64,000 nucleotides of DNA, from assembly GCF_020873895.1 (NCBI RefSeq), contig NZ_JAHWGT010000030.1, positions 1-64,000 on the forward strand, in the 5' to 3' direction. The notes under the pieces were generated by a model that saw only the letters and a list, made by a program, of their open reading frames with translations, did no database searches and was not told where the DNA came from. Source of the DNA: Streptomyces sp. DH12 (GTDB lineage Bacteria; Actinomycetota; Actinomycetes; Streptomycetales; Streptomycetaceae). A program made the position numbers and the translations under genes. Each line of letters starts with the position of its first letter. The first letter of the stretch is position 1. Shown one piece after another: positions 47,969 through 56,935 of the stretch.

Positions 47969-50011
47969 TCAGACGCGGTCCTGGAAGACGGTGTACCAGG
48001 GGTACGTTCCCACCACGGCGCCGTCGGCCGTCACGGCCTCCAGCGTGTAGAAGTACGTGTCGCCCTTCGTCGCCGTGGCGTCCTCCCACGTCCGAGCGTC
48101 CGCCGCGAGCAGTCCGTCGTGCTGGGGCTCGTACGCCTCGGTCGCCGGGTTCCACCGGCTCACGCGGTAGCCGGTGACCGTGGCGCAGCGGGCCGTGTCG
48201 GTGCACTGCCAGTGGACGGACGGACGAGTGGCCGTCCGGTTGTGGCTCGGGCTGCCGAGGCTCCAGTCCCGGGTGACGGTGACGGACGGCCGGACGTCGA
48301 GCTCGGCGGCCTCGACCACGGTGACCTTCGGGTCGCTCGGGTGCAGCGTGTTGCCCCAGTGGTCCTTGGCCACCACCGCGTACACGTGCGTCTCACCGTC
48401 CGGCAGGTTGCCGCAGAGGATCGCGAGCCGGTTGCCCGTGCCCTCGAAGCAGGTGTCGGGGCCGAGCCACTTGACCGTGCCGTCGGCCTGCCGGGCCCCC
48501 TTCCACACCACGTACCCGTCGATGTCGTCCTCGGACGAGGCGGCCCAGCTCACCAGCATGCCGTCGTTGCGCGGGATGACCTTCGCGCCGGTGACCGGAC
48601 CGGGCGCCACGGTGTCGCCGGTGCGGACGACGAGCGGGGCGGAGTACGCCGACTCGTTGCCGTACGGGTCCACCGCCGTGACGACGTACGTCACGTACGT
48701 GTTCGCGGGCATGTCCACGTCGTAGCAGTTGCCGCCGTTGCTGGCCTCGCGGCTCTCCTCCGCGACGCACGTCACCCGGGTGCGCGCTGCCGGGTCGAAC
48801 GTCTTGCCGGGCGAGCGGTACACACGGTAGTGCCCGCCGTTGTCGTAGTCCTGGAAGAAACCGTCGGGCTGGCGCCAGTGCACGTCGGTGTAGCCGGGAC
48901 GGGCGACGACGTTGAGGCCGGTCGGGGACTTCGGTGGCATCCGGTCGACGCCGTCGCTGGTGACCGTCGCGTACGCCCCCGGGTTGCCGGCCGCGTCGAG
49001 GGCTCGGACCCGATAGTACGTGTTCTTGTTCACGTCGCCGTCGGTCCGGTACGACGTCGTGGTCGTCGTGCCGCGCAGCTCGAACGGTCCGGTAGCCGTG
49101 GACGAGGCGTACACCTCGTACTTCGCCGTGTCGGCGACCTCCTGCCAGTTCAGGGTGTCGAACCATCCGTCGCCGGTGGTGACCGTGAGTCCGGTGGGGG
49201 CGGCAGGCCCGGTGCGGTCGACGGTCGTCGCCGTCACGTCCGGGCTGCCGGTGGACTCGCGGCCCGCCTTGTCGACCGCGCGGACCTCGTACAGGAAGGT
49301 CTGGCCGGTGGCGGGCGGGGCGTCGACGAAGGACCGGGTGGTCAGCAGGGACGTCCCGCTGACCTTGGCCCAGCTGGTGGCGCTCAGCCGGCGGTACACG
49401 CGGTACCCGGCGAGGTCCATCTCCTTGTTGGCGGTCCAGCGCAGGGTGGTCTTGGCCGTCATCCAGTCGTACGCGGCGGTGAGCCCGGTCGGGGCGAGCG
49501 GCTTGACCGTGTCGACGGCGGCCTCGGTGCGCGGGGTGTACGTGAAGGCGGCGTTGGCGACGCCGGTCCAGGCGACGTAGTCCCCGCGGATCGTGTGCTT
49601 GCCTGCCGGGATGGTCAGGTCGACGGTCTTGCGGGCGGTGGTGGAGACGTTCTTCCACAGATCGATCTTCCGCACACCGTCGACGTAGACGCGCATGCCG
49701 TCCTGCGTGGCGGCGGAGAGCCGGAAGGGGCCGCCCGAGCCGAAGTCACGGCTGAGGGACCAACGGACGGAGAAGTTGTCCTTGGGCAGCGTGACGCCGG
49801 CCGGGTCGCCGTACCCGTAGTTCTCGCTGATGGCGGTGTCGCAGGCGGTGAGCTTCGGCGTTCCGCTGAACGTGGAGTTGCCGAAGTACTGCGCCCTCCA
49901 GGCGGGAGAGGTGCAGGTGACCGCCGCGGAGGCGGGGGCGGCGGTGATCAGGCCGCCGGTGGTGGCGAGCGCGGCCGTCGCGGCCAACGCGGACAGCCGG
50001 GTACGAGTCAT
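47969..50011 (-). CDS. Secreted PA14 / fibronectin type III repeat protein
   Basis: A 680-aa exported protein. The signal peptide ends at about residue 29 (ASAAVT). A PA14-like domain (~35-145: WRAQYFGNSTFSG, VRWSLSRDFGSGGPF, GMRVYVDGV) is followed by four to five fibronectin type III domains (~155-660), each with the APTGL/GYRVYR pattern. No catalytic domain is seen, so binding to carbohydrate or matrix is likely. ATG 50011 has a weak AAGGGG upstream. It is framed by outward-facing IS5-type fragments, which suggests it arrived or was rearranged with mobile elements. Confidence 0.82.
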   Translation of the reverse strand: MTRTRLSALAATAALATTGGLITAAPASAAVTCTSPAWRAQYFGNSTFSGTPKLTACDTAISENYGYGDPAGVTLPKDNFSVRWSLSRDFGSGGPFRLSAATQDGMRVYVDGVRKIDLWKNVSTTARKTVDLTIPAGKHTIRGDYVAWTGVANAAFTYTPRTEAAVDTVKPLAPTGLTAAYDWMTAKTTLRWTANKEMDLAGYRVYRRLSATSWAKVSGTSLLTTRSFVDAPPATGQTFLYEVRAVDKAGRESTGSPDVTATTVDRTGPAAPTGLTVTTGDGWFDTLNWQEVADTAKYEVYASSTATGPFELRGTTTTTSYRTDGDVNKNTYYRVRALDAAGNPGAYATVTSDGVDRMPPKSPTGLNVVARPGYTDVHWRQPDGFFQDYDNGGHYRVYRSPGKTFDPAARTRVTCVAEESREASNGGNCYDVDMPANTYVTYVVTAVDPYGNESAYSAPLVVRTGDTVAPGPVTGAKVIPRNDGMLVSWAASSEDDIDGYVVWKGARQADGTVKWLGPDTCFEGTGNRLAILCGNLPDGETHVYAVVAKDHWGNTLHPSDPKVTVVEAAELDVRPSVTVTRDWSLGSPSHNRTATRPSVHWQCTDTARCATVTGYRVSRWNPATEAYEPQHDGLLAADARTWEDATATKGDTYFYTLEAVTADGAVVGTYPWYTVFQDRV

Positions 50012-50161
50012 CACAGAGAAAAGGCCCCTTTCGGACCAAGGCGGATCACGTGAAAAGTCAGGCGCCTGTGTGACTCGTGAGTCGGGGGCAGGGTTGTCCG
50101 GACCCACGCACGTTCTTCCGGCAACGTCCCGGCCTCTCACCCGTAGCGGCGCGGCGTCCAG

Positions 50162-50919
50162 GTGACACGCCTGGGGCTTTCCGATCATCGGATCGTTGAT
50201 TCGGTGGTGAGGGATGGGGAGATTCCTGCGGCCGCGTGGGCGGTGATCCGAGCACTGCTGCCGCCTGTTGGCCGGGCTCGTGGCCGGTGGCGGGATCACC
50301 GTCAGGTTCTTCATGTTCCGTACCGGGCTCTCCTGGAGGGCCTGCCCGAGCGGTTCGGGCCCCGGCAGGCCGTTCACGGACGGTTCGCCCGCTGGGCCAT
50401 CGATGGAACCTTCGACCTGCTGCTGTCAGCGGTCCAGTCCCGGGCGGACGTGGACTGGCTGGTCGCCATCGACTCCACCATCGTGCGAGCCCACCGGCAC
50501 GCGGCCGCCAGAAAGGGGGCTCGAACAACGCGGCCTCGGACGTCTCGGGGCGGACTGACCGGCAAGATCCACCTCGCTCCGTGTTCCCGGGCCGGGCTGG
50601 GCCGGGAAGGCCCCGGACCCGGCCCGACCACATGGTTGGGGACAAGGGCTACCCGGCCCCGACCTTCCGGTCCCACCTGCGACGGCGCGGGATCAAGGCC
50701 ACCATCCCCGCACGCGTCGACCGACTCGCCGGCCGGAAACGGCGTCGTGAACGGCCCTGGGCCGTCGACAAGTCCGTCTACCGGCGTCGCAACGTCGTCG
50801 AACGCTGCTTCCACCGCCTCAGGCAGTGGCGGGGCACCGCCACCCGCTACGACAAGCGCCCCGACCGCTACCTCGCCGCCCATACCCTCACCAGCACCCT
50901 CGTCTGGCTCGGCACATGA
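50162..50919 (+). pseudogene. Degenerate IS5-family transposase
   Basis: A DDE transposase spread over at least two frames. The N-terminus DHRIVDSVVRDGEIPAAAW is followed by FRTGLSW in another frame, LPERFGP and VAIDSTIVRAHRHAA (first Asp) in the first frame, GGLTGKIHLA, then a loss of ~35 residues. GDKGYPAP (second Asp) and RRNVVERCFHRLRQWRGTATRYDK lie in the second frame to 50919. Imperfect terminal repeats are suggested at about 50168-50190 and 50920-50947. It cannot make an active enzyme. Confidence 0.75.
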
Positions 50920-51013
50920 TCGACAAGACGACCCCAAGGGCCTTCTGGAAGTGCGGGCTGCTCCGACGCCTGAACTCCTTCTCCGGTACCCGGGCAGCCC
51001 CGGTGGTTCCCGG

Positions 51014-52216
51014 TCAGCGCACGGCGTCATTGGTACGGGCGGTCCGGATCGCCAGGGCGGCGAGCAGGGCGCAGGCGCCACCGAGCCAGAGCGAGCCTTG
51101 GAGCGTGAGCGTGTCGACGACGATGCCGCCGGCCAGCGCGCCGAGACCGATGGACAGGTTGAACACCGCCACCCACAGCGAAGAGGCCGCTTCCACCGCC
51201 TGCGGTGCGGCCTTGATCATCCAGGTCTGGAGGCCCACGGACACACCGCCGAAGGCCAGACCCCAGACGATCAGCAGGATGGCGCCGCCGACTGCGGTCC
51301 GGCCCAGTAGCAGGAAGAGCGGCATCGCGGCCGTCATGGCCACGGCGATGGCCAGCACGCTGCGGTGCACGCGGCGAGAGAGCGCCGCACCTGCGACAAA
51401 GTTGCCGATCATGCCGGCCGCACCGAACCCGAACAGCAGCGGACCGACATAGCGCTCGTCGATCCCCGACAGATCCTGCAGCGCCGGGCTGACGAATGTG
51501 TAAGCGGCAAAGTGTCCGAACACGAGGAGTACCGTCGCGATGATGCCGACGCGCACGCCCGGGTTGCGGAGCTGCTCCATCAGAAGGCGGGGGCGGATGG
51601 TGTGGGAGGCGACCAGCCTCGGCAGTACCGCAAGCAAGGCGATCAGGGTCACCAGCGCCAGGGCGCTGAGCGCGCAGAAGGCGATGCGCCAACCGGTCAG
51701 GTCACCGACCAGGGTGCCGAGCGGGACGCCGAACACGTTCGCGGCTCCGACGCCGCCGAAGATGATCGCGGTGGCGCGTGGCACGTCCGCGGGCGCGACG
51801 AGCCGGACCGCCAGGCCGGCGGCGACCGCCCAGAAGCCGCCCACCGCGATGCCGACCAGGACACGGGAGCCCACCAGCACCGCGAAGTTCGGCGCCAGGG
51901 CGGAGCCCAGGTTCGCGACGGTCATCAGGGCCATCAGCCCGAGCAGCAGGATGCGTCGGTCCAGCGCCCCGACGACCATCGGGACCAGCGGTGCCGCGAA
52001 CCCGGCGACGATGCTGGGCACCGTCACCATCAGTCCTGCCGTCCCCTCGGAGACCGACAGCGCGGACCCCACCGAGGTCAACAGACCGATCGGCAGTTGC
52101 TCGGCGGTCACCAGCAGGAAGGTGCCCAGCGTCACCACGGCCACCGCCGTCCAGCGGCTCTGATCCGGCGTCCCCGGTCCCTGTGTCCGGGTGGGGGTCT
52201 GTTCTGCGGTTGTCAA
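51014..52216 (-). CDS. MFS drug/metabolite exporter (DHA1 type)
   Basis: A 400-aa inner-membrane transporter with about twelve helices. It shows the MFS motif-A-like loop after helix 2 (GALDRRILL) and a motif-C-like glycine pattern in helix 5 (FGGVGAANVFGVPLGTLVG), as in antiporters of the DHA1 family such as chloramphenicol or purine exporters. It starts with TTG at 52216, supported by GGAGGA 8 bases upstream. Divergent from a TetR gene over a palindromic operator, so it is induced by a small molecule. Substrate unknown. Confidence 0.87.
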   Translation of the reverse strand: MTTAEQTPTRTQGPGTPDQSRWTAVAVVTLGTFLLVTAEQLPIGLLTSVGSALSVSEGTAGLMVTVPSIVAGFAAPLVPMVVGALDRRILLLGLMALMTVANLGSALAPNFAVLVGSRVLVGIAVGGFWAVAAGLAVRLVAPADVPRATAIIFGGVGAANVFGVPLGTLVGDLTGWRIAFCALSALALVTLIALLAVLPRLVASHTIRPRLLMEQLRNPGVRVGIIATVLLVFGHFAAYTFVSPALQDLSGIDERYVGPLLFGFGAAGMIGNFVAGAALSRRVHRSVLAIAVAMTAAMPLFLLLGRTAVGGAILLIVWGLAFGGVSVGLQTWMIKAAPQAVEAASSLWVAVFNLSIGLGALAGGIVVDTLTLQGSLWLGGACALLAALAIRTARTNDAVR

Positions 52217-52231
52217 CGGAATCTCCTCCAG

Positions 52232-52259
52232 CGATTCGGGAGCGATCGCTCCCGAATCG
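52232..52259. promoter_or_regulatory. TetR operator O1 (28-bp perfect palindrome)
   Basis: A perfect 28-bp palindrome with core GGGAGCGATCGCTCCC lies between the divergent MFS and tetR genes, 16 bp from the MFS start codon and over the expected tetR -35 region. Confidence 0.8.
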
Positions 52260-52272
52260 GGACCCTAGTATG

Positions 52273-52286
52273 GGAGCGGACGCTCC
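52273..52286. promoter_or_regulatory. TetR operator O2
   Basis: GGAGCGGACGCTCC shares both half-sites (GGAGCG/CGCTCC) with O1 and lies immediately after a TAGTAT -10 box (52266-52271) of tetR. Binding there would block the tetR transcription start. Confidence 0.65.
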
Positions 52287-52308
52287 ACAAGGCGGGTAAG
52301 GTGAACTC

Positions 52309-52914
52309 ATGGCACGTCCACGACAGTTCGACGAGCAGAACGCGGTCACCGCGGCGACCGAGCTGTTCTGGCGGCGCGGTTACCACGCCACTTCGGTCCG
52401 CGACCTGGGTGACGAGCTGAAGCTCACGCCCAGCAGCCTGTATCGGACGTTCACGGACAAGCACACGCTCTTCCTGCGCGCGCTCGACCACTACCGGGAC
52501 ACCGAGTCCACGCAGGCCCACCGACGTCTGGACGCGAGTGACCGCCCGGTACGTGAGGTGCTGCGTGAATGGATGCTGTGGCTGGTGACCAGCCCGGCCG
52601 CCGGCGAGTCCGGCCGCGGCTGCTTCGTGATCAACACCGCCACCGAACTCGGCACCACTGACGCCCAGGTCCAAGAGCGGACTGAGGCTGCGTTCGCGGT
52701 CACCCGACAGGCCCTGCATGCGGTATTGGCCGAGGGGCGGGAGCGAGGCGAACTGTCCACCGATCTCGACATCGACGGAGCCGTGGAATCGCTCTTCACG
52801 ACAGTGCTCGGCCTGCGGGTGCGGGAGCGCGCCGGTCACGGCCTGGAGCGCCTGACCACCGCAATCGATCTCGCGATCCGAGCCCTGGGGGACGAACCCG
52901 CGCAACCCGCCTGA
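52309..52914 (+). CDS. TetR-family repressor of the divergent MFS gene
   Basis: A 201-aa regulator with an N-terminal TetR helix-turn-helix (~12-58: AATELFWRRGYHATSVRDL, SSLYRTFTDKHTLF) and an all-helical ligand domain that includes GRGCFVINTATEL, as in the AcrR/YxaF-like group. AAGGTG precedes the ATG. It should bind the two inverted repeats upstream, repressing itself and the exporter. Confidence 0.9.
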   Translation: MARPRQFDEQNAVTAATELFWRRGYHATSVRDLGDELKLTPSSLYRTFTDKHTLFLRALDHYRDTESTQAHRRLDASDRPVREVLREWMLWLVTSPAAGESGRGCFVINTATELGTTDAQVQERTEAAFAVTRQALHAVLAEGRERGELSTDLDIDGAVESLFTTVLGLRVRERAGHGLERLTTAIDLAIRALGDEPAQPA

Positions 52915-52926
52915 CGGCAGCGGCAG

Positions 52927-53110
52927 ATGCTGGAGCCGGTTCGGGGCGTTGATCACCTCCGGCACATCGGTCGCTCCTGCGGTGGCCTGACCGGCGAGGT
53001 CCATCTGGTGGTCACCGCCTCGATGCGCGTGCTGACCGTCATCGTCACTGCCGTACGGCGCGGGGTCGGCCGGACACGTCCCAACCGGCGATCCACTGCT
53101 GTGTCGGTGC
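52927..53110 (+). pseudogene. Possible transposase fragment
   Basis: A short stretch reads IGRSCGGLTGEVHLVV and then GRTRPNRRSTA. These resemble, in order, the SRGGLTSKIHL and GRPRTRPDHV blocks of IS5-type transposases. It has no start, no end and low similarity, so it is a tentative relic. The rest of 52915-53276 holds no recognisable gene. Confidence 0.35.
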
Positions 53111-53276
53111 GGCACGTACGGCAGCTACCGTGGGCGGCCGGTGTTCGTGGTGTCGACTGTCAGGTGGGCCGGTATCCGGGCGATGGTGCCGTCGCCGAGC
53201 CCCGGAGTCGTCTGCGCCTACGCTGTAGACGACTCATGCGCCCATCTCGCCCGCCCTTACGTCTCAGGCGTGTGCC

Positions 53277-53957
53277 CTACTCCCGTGGGGCTGGTCCGGC
53301 CAGACCGCTTTGCCAGATCCAGGCGGCGATGCCCACCCGGTTGCGGGCCTTCAGTTTCGCCTGGACGTTGGCGATGTGGGTTTTGGCTGTGCCCGCCGAG
53401 ATGAAGAGTTTCTCGCCGATCTCGGCGTTGGTGAGGCCCTCGGCGACCAGCCGGGCAATCTCCTGCTCCCGGGCGGTGAGAGGCGACGGGGTCGTGGGCG
53501 CAGCTGGGGCAGGGGCAGGGGCGAGGGTCTGGAGCAGGCGGATCGTGATCTGGGGGCTGATGAGGACGTCCCCGGCCATCGCCGCCCTGACACCCTCGAT
53601 CAGCAGCCCGGGGCCCGAACGTTTGAGCAGGAACCCGCAGGCGCCGACGTGCAGTGCCGTGCGTACGTAGTCGTCGTGGTCGAAGGTGGTGACAACGAGG
53701 ACACGCAGCGGGTCCGGTACTCCGGGGCCCGCGAGGCGCCGGGTGAGTTCGAGGCCGTCCATGCCCGGCATCCGGATGTCGGCGAGGATCAGGTCAGGGC
53801 GCAGGGTGCGGGCGAGCTCGGCGGCGGTGAGGCCGTCCGCCGCCTCGCCGACCACGGTCATGTCGGGCTGCGAACCGAGAATCAGGCGGAAGCCGCTGCG
53901 TACCTCCTCCTGGTCGTCGGCGATCAGGATGCGGGTCGGGCCCAGGGGCGTCGTCAT
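53277..53957 (-). CDS. NarL/LuxR-type response regulator
   Basis: A 226-aa regulator. The receiver domain (~8-125) has acidic pocket D14-D15, phospho-acceptor D60 (LILADIRMPG) and conserved K112. A LuxR helix-turn-helix (~158-220: LTAREQEIARLVAEGLTNAE) follows an Ala-Pro linker. The ATG overlaps the kinase stop (ATGA), so kinase and regulator are made together. The target is unknown; the divergent secreted protein gene is a candidate. Confidence 0.92.
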   Translation of the reverse strand: MTTPLGPTRILIADDQEEVRSGFRLILGSQPDMTVVGEAADGLTAAELARTLRPDLILADIRMPGMDGLELTRRLAGPGVPDPLRVLVVTTFDHDDYVRTALHVGACGFLLKRSGPGLLIEGVRAAMAGDVLISPQITIRLLQTLAPAPAPAAPTTPSPLTAREQEIARLVAEGLTNAEIGEKLFISAGTAKTHIANVQAKLKARNRVGIAAWIWQSGLAGPAPRE

Positions 53958-55066
53958 GAGGTCTCTTTCGGGAGCGTGGCGGGCAGGACGGCGGTGAGCT
54001 GCCAGCCACCGTCGCCGTGCGACCCCGCCGAGAGGGTTCCGCCGAGGGCATGGACATGCTCGGTGAGAGCGGGGAGGCCGAGGCCGCCCCGCCAGACGCG
54101 GCGGCGGGCCGGGACGGGGCGGGCGCCGCGGTCATTGGTGACCCGGATCTCCACAGTGGTGGCTGTGACGGTGAACGCGACGGTGGCGCGGGAGGCGTCG
54201 GGGGCATGCCGACGGATGTTGGTCAGCGCCTCGACAACGATGCGGTACGCGGCGTGGCCCGCCTCCCGGGAGAGCGCCTCCGTGGCCAGGGGAGGCAGTT
54301 CCAGATGCGCCTCGGTGGCTCCCGCTGAGGTGAAGTTCTCTATCAGTAGAGGCAGTCGGGACACATCGGGGAGCGGCTCAGTGGCGGGTGCCTCCGGACC
54401 GTGCAGCATCTGTACGGTCCGGTCCATCGCGGCCAGGGCGCTCAGGCCCGCCTTCTCGATGCGTTCCAGAGCGAGCACCGCCTGGGAGGGGTCGGTGGCG
54501 GCGACGAAGCGGGCCGCTTGGGCCTGGACGACGATTCCGCTGATGTCATGGGCGACGAAGTCGTGCAGGTCGCGGGACAGCTGAAGGCGCTGGGCGCTGC
54601 GAGCCTCGGCCACCGCGTTCCGGCGACGCAGTTCCTGGCGGCGGGGGTAGGCGCCGGCCGCCACCGCGGCGGCTACGGGAAGCAGCCAGAAGGTGGCGAT
54701 TCCGATGGATTCCAGGAAGGACTCGCCGGTGACCAGCGACAGCGGCCAGAGGGTCACCGCGAGGGCGGTCAGCGGGAGGGCCGACTTGAGTTCGCGTGAG
54801 GGTGACCAGCGGGTGACCGCGGCCAGGAGGAGGAGCAGGACGGCGGTCTCCGCCAGCTTCCAACCGGAGCCGAAACCAGCCTTCGGCAGGGCGAAGCTGG
54901 TGGTCAGGGAGAGGACCGCGCAGACCGCGGTCGGGAAGGCCAGGCGGCCGAGCCGCTGACGAACTGCGGCACGGGGGCGGGCAACGGCCCACACCACCGT
55001 GCCCGCGGCCGCGAGCGACGGCAGAGCGCCAAGCACCGTGACAGCCGGGCGGGTTGATTCCCACAT
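53954..55066 (-). CDS. Sensor histidine kinase (NarL-system, HisKA_3)
   Basis: A 370-aa membrane sensor with about five N-terminal helices (~8-140) and almost no extracytoplasmic loop, which suggests membrane-embedded sensing. The HisKA_3 dimerisation helix carries H168 (RDLHDFVAHDISG), followed by the HATPase domain (~260-365, EALTNIRRHA and WRGGLGLPAL). ATG 55066 has no ribosome site but a TACGCT lies 7 nt upstream, consistent with a leaderless mRNA. First gene of the two-gene operon with the response regulator. Confidence 0.9.
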   Translation of the reverse strand: MWESTRPAVTVLGALPSLAAAGTVVWAVARPRAAVRQRLGRLAFPTAVCAVLSLTTSFALPKAGFGSGWKLAETAVLLLLLAAVTRWSPSRELKSALPLTALAVTLWPLSLVTGESFLESIGIATFWLLPVAAAVAAGAYPRRQELRRRNAVAEARSAQRLQLSRDLHDFVAHDISGIVVQAQAARFVAATDPSQAVLALERIEKAGLSALAAMDRTVQMLHGPEAPATEPLPDVSRLPLLIENFTSAGATEAHLELPPLATEALSREAGHAAYRIVVEALTNIRRHAPDASRATVAFTVTATTVEIRVTNDRGARPVPARRRVWRGGLGLPALTEHVHALGGTLSAGSHGDGGWQLTAVLPATLPKETS

Positions 55067-55249
55067 GATGATCAGCGTACGGGTGTGCGCAGTGCCGGGG
55101 CTCTCTGCCGAACGGCATAGAAGCGCTGGGCGGCGGCGCGACCTTTGTGCCGATCGGTGGATGGGATCGCGGGGGCGCCGGGGGTGAAGCTTGAGCCGTT
55201 CAACCGACCACGGCAACACAAACACCCCATTGGAAAAAGGAAGTTCATC

Positions 55250-55891
55250 ATGCGCAACGCCGCAATCGGCGCCACGGCAGCCGTCGCCGTCCTCGCCGGG
55301 CTGGTCGCTGCCGGGCCCGCTCCCGCAGCCCCGGCTGCCACCGTCGAGAGGAAGCCGGCGAAGACCGCGAGCGTCCATGGGGAAGCGCGCATCTCCTACA
55401 TGGAGTCGATCGACGACGACATCCGCTTCACCATCCACGCCGTACAGACGCCGTTCACCCGGCCGGTGCCCCCCAACGCCCCCGACGGACTGCCCACAGA
55501 CGCCCGGGGCACGCTGAAGTTCTCCCACACCCCCCGGGGCGGAGCCACGGGGTGGGCGGAGGCCCGGGTGGACTGCCTGGTCACCAGCGGCCGGACGGCG
55601 ACCCTGACCGCGGTCGTGACCAAGTCGAACGTGGAGGAGGTCGGCGCCCGGCTGGGCATCAGCGTCCAGCAGGGCGGGAAGGGCGAGCCGGACCGGCTCG
55701 GCTTCTCCTGGGGGGTGGTGAACGTCGACCCAGGGAACGTAGATGAGAACGGCCATCCCGTAAGGCCGCAGGCCGGTACGTGCATGGCCCCCGCACCGTT
55801 CACGACCGCGGTCAAGGGCGGCTTCAAGGTGGTCCACGCCGAGATCACCACGTCCCCCGCGCAGGTCGAGACGCTGATCCGCCGTGGCTGA
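55250..55891 (+). CDS. Secreted protein of unknown function
   Basis: A 213-aa protein with a clear signal peptide (~1-26, APAAPA) and a mature domain rich in beta strands (GEARISYMESIDDDIRFTIHAVQ, LKFSHTPRGGATGWAEARVDCLV). Two cysteines (in VDCLVTS and GTCMAP) could form a disulfide. No family was recognised with confidence. AAAAAGGAAG gives a strong start at 55250. The gene is divergent from the two-component system and overlaps the next membrane gene by 8 bp, so the three units may form a signal-response module. Confidence 0.72.
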   Translation: MRNAAIGATAAVAVLAGLVAAGPAPAAPAATVERKPAKTASVHGEARISYMESIDDDIRFTIHAVQTPFTRPVPPNAPDGLPTDARGTLKFSHTPRGGATGWAEARVDCLVTSGRTATLTAVVTKSNVEEVGARLGISVQQGGKGEPDRLGFSWGVVNVDPGNVDENGHPVRPQAGTCMAPAPFTTAVKGGFKVVHAEITTSPAQVETLIRRG

Positions 55892-56429
55892 CACCCTGGT
55901 CGCCGGGACGCCCGTCACGGCCGCGCCGCAGGTCTCCCGATCCATCCGCCTGGCGGCGCACGCCGCCGCGCTGACCCTGGTGCCGTCCGGGCTGTGGCGC
56001 ATCGCCATCGCCCTGGGCTGGGACTCCGGATTCACCGACGAGTTCCTTCACCCGGGAAACTTCCCCGGCGCCGGCTCCTTCTACCTCGTCGGCCTCAGCC
56101 TGTTCGCCGAGGCACTCGGACTGCTCACCCTGGGCCTGATCCACAGATGGGGCGAGGAACTTCCGCGCTCGGTACCGGCCCTGGGCGGCCGGAGAATTCC
56201 CGTGATGGTGGCGGTGATCCCCGCTTCGCTCGGTGCGGCGCTCGTCACCCTCATCACGGTCACCGGCGCCTTCACCTGGAACGACGCGGACAACATGGGC
56301 GCCGCCGGATCGCCCGAAGGCGGCCACTACTGGCTGATGACTGCCTGCTATCTCCCCCTGCTGGCCTGGGGCCCGCTGCTCGCGGTAGTCACGGTGGCCT
56401 ACTACCGCCGCCGGCGTCGGGGGCGCTGA
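55884..56429 (+). CDS. Integral membrane protein of unknown function
   Basis: A 181-aa protein with four predicted helices (~25-45, 65-88, 105-128, 147-170) and a short Arg-rich C-terminus. The first loop carries FTDEFLHPGNFPGAGSFY. No family was recognised. The GTG at 55884 overlaps the end of the secreted-protein gene by 8 bp, so their synthesis is coupled and they may act together. Confidence 0.7.
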   Translation: MADTLVAGTPVTAAPQVSRSIRLAAHAAALTLVPSGLWRIAIALGWDSGFTDEFLHPGNFPGAGSFYLVGLSLFAEALGLLTLGLIHRWGEELPRSVPALGGRRIPVMVAVIPASLGAALVTLITVTGAFTWNDADNMGAAGSPEGGHYWLMTACYLPLLAWGPLLAVVTVAYYRRRRRGR

Positions 56430-56640
56430 GTCCGGCCGTCGGCAGGCAGGACCTGGAACGTGTGCTCGGGCCCGTGCCACGGAGGAGCGATCGGCCGGCG
56501 CGGACAGGCCGGACCGGACCGGTGGGGCCGGGGGCCGTGGGGTGCGGTCAGCTTCTGCGAGGCCACGTCGATCGGCGCCCGCCCCGCGACGAACTGATCA
56601 TGCTTACTGCGGGCAGGCGGCCCCCGAGGACGCTTCCACG
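56430..56640. other. Intergenic region before the right integrase remnant
   Basis: GC-rich sequence without a recognisable gene. Open frames on both strands have no family resemblance. Confidence 0.35.
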
Positions 56641-56815
56641 TGCTTCGGCACACCTGTGCCTCAATCATCTCGGAAGCCGGACAGCCCGTTGTGACCCAGT
56701 CCCGGCGGCTCGGACACTGCTCGCCGGCGATCACCCTTGGTTACTATGTTCACTTCATGCCGGAAGCCGGCAGCAAGGGGCGCGGCGTCATCGACGGCTG
56801 CTGGGGGCGGGGAGA
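56641..56815 (+). pseudogene. Tyrosine recombinase (integrase) C-terminal remnant, right copy
   Basis: About 55 residues of an integrase tail: LRHTCASIISEAGQPVVTQ, LGHCSPAITLGYYVHFMPEA, then SKGRGVIDG. The box-II RH, the LGH and the tyrosine are kept, but everything upstream is missing. It is the better preserved of two directly repeated tails 9 kb apart, and the DNA of the YY..PEAGSK part is nearly the same in both. The sequence to 56935 forms the leader of the HipA-like gene. Confidence 0.62.
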
Positions 56816-56935
56816 CCGGCCGCCGGCCGAAACTCCCCAGATCCCCCCAGCGTCCTTGACCGGTGATTCCTGCCCCTGCAGACCGGAGAAGTCGTCCGTG
56901 GATTGTAAGGCTGAAGAGATAGGTGGCCTGGGAAA

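Noticed and set aside
48119-50053. A 644-codon plus-strand frame opposite the PA14/FN3 gene
   Set aside because: Composition is typical of an antisense frame; the minus strand has a signal peptide and repeated FN3 motifs.
47845-50947. Intact composite transposon carrying the FN3 gene
   Set aside because: Both IS pieces are degenerate, the left one is only a head, and no target-site duplication was found, so a functional transposon is not supported.
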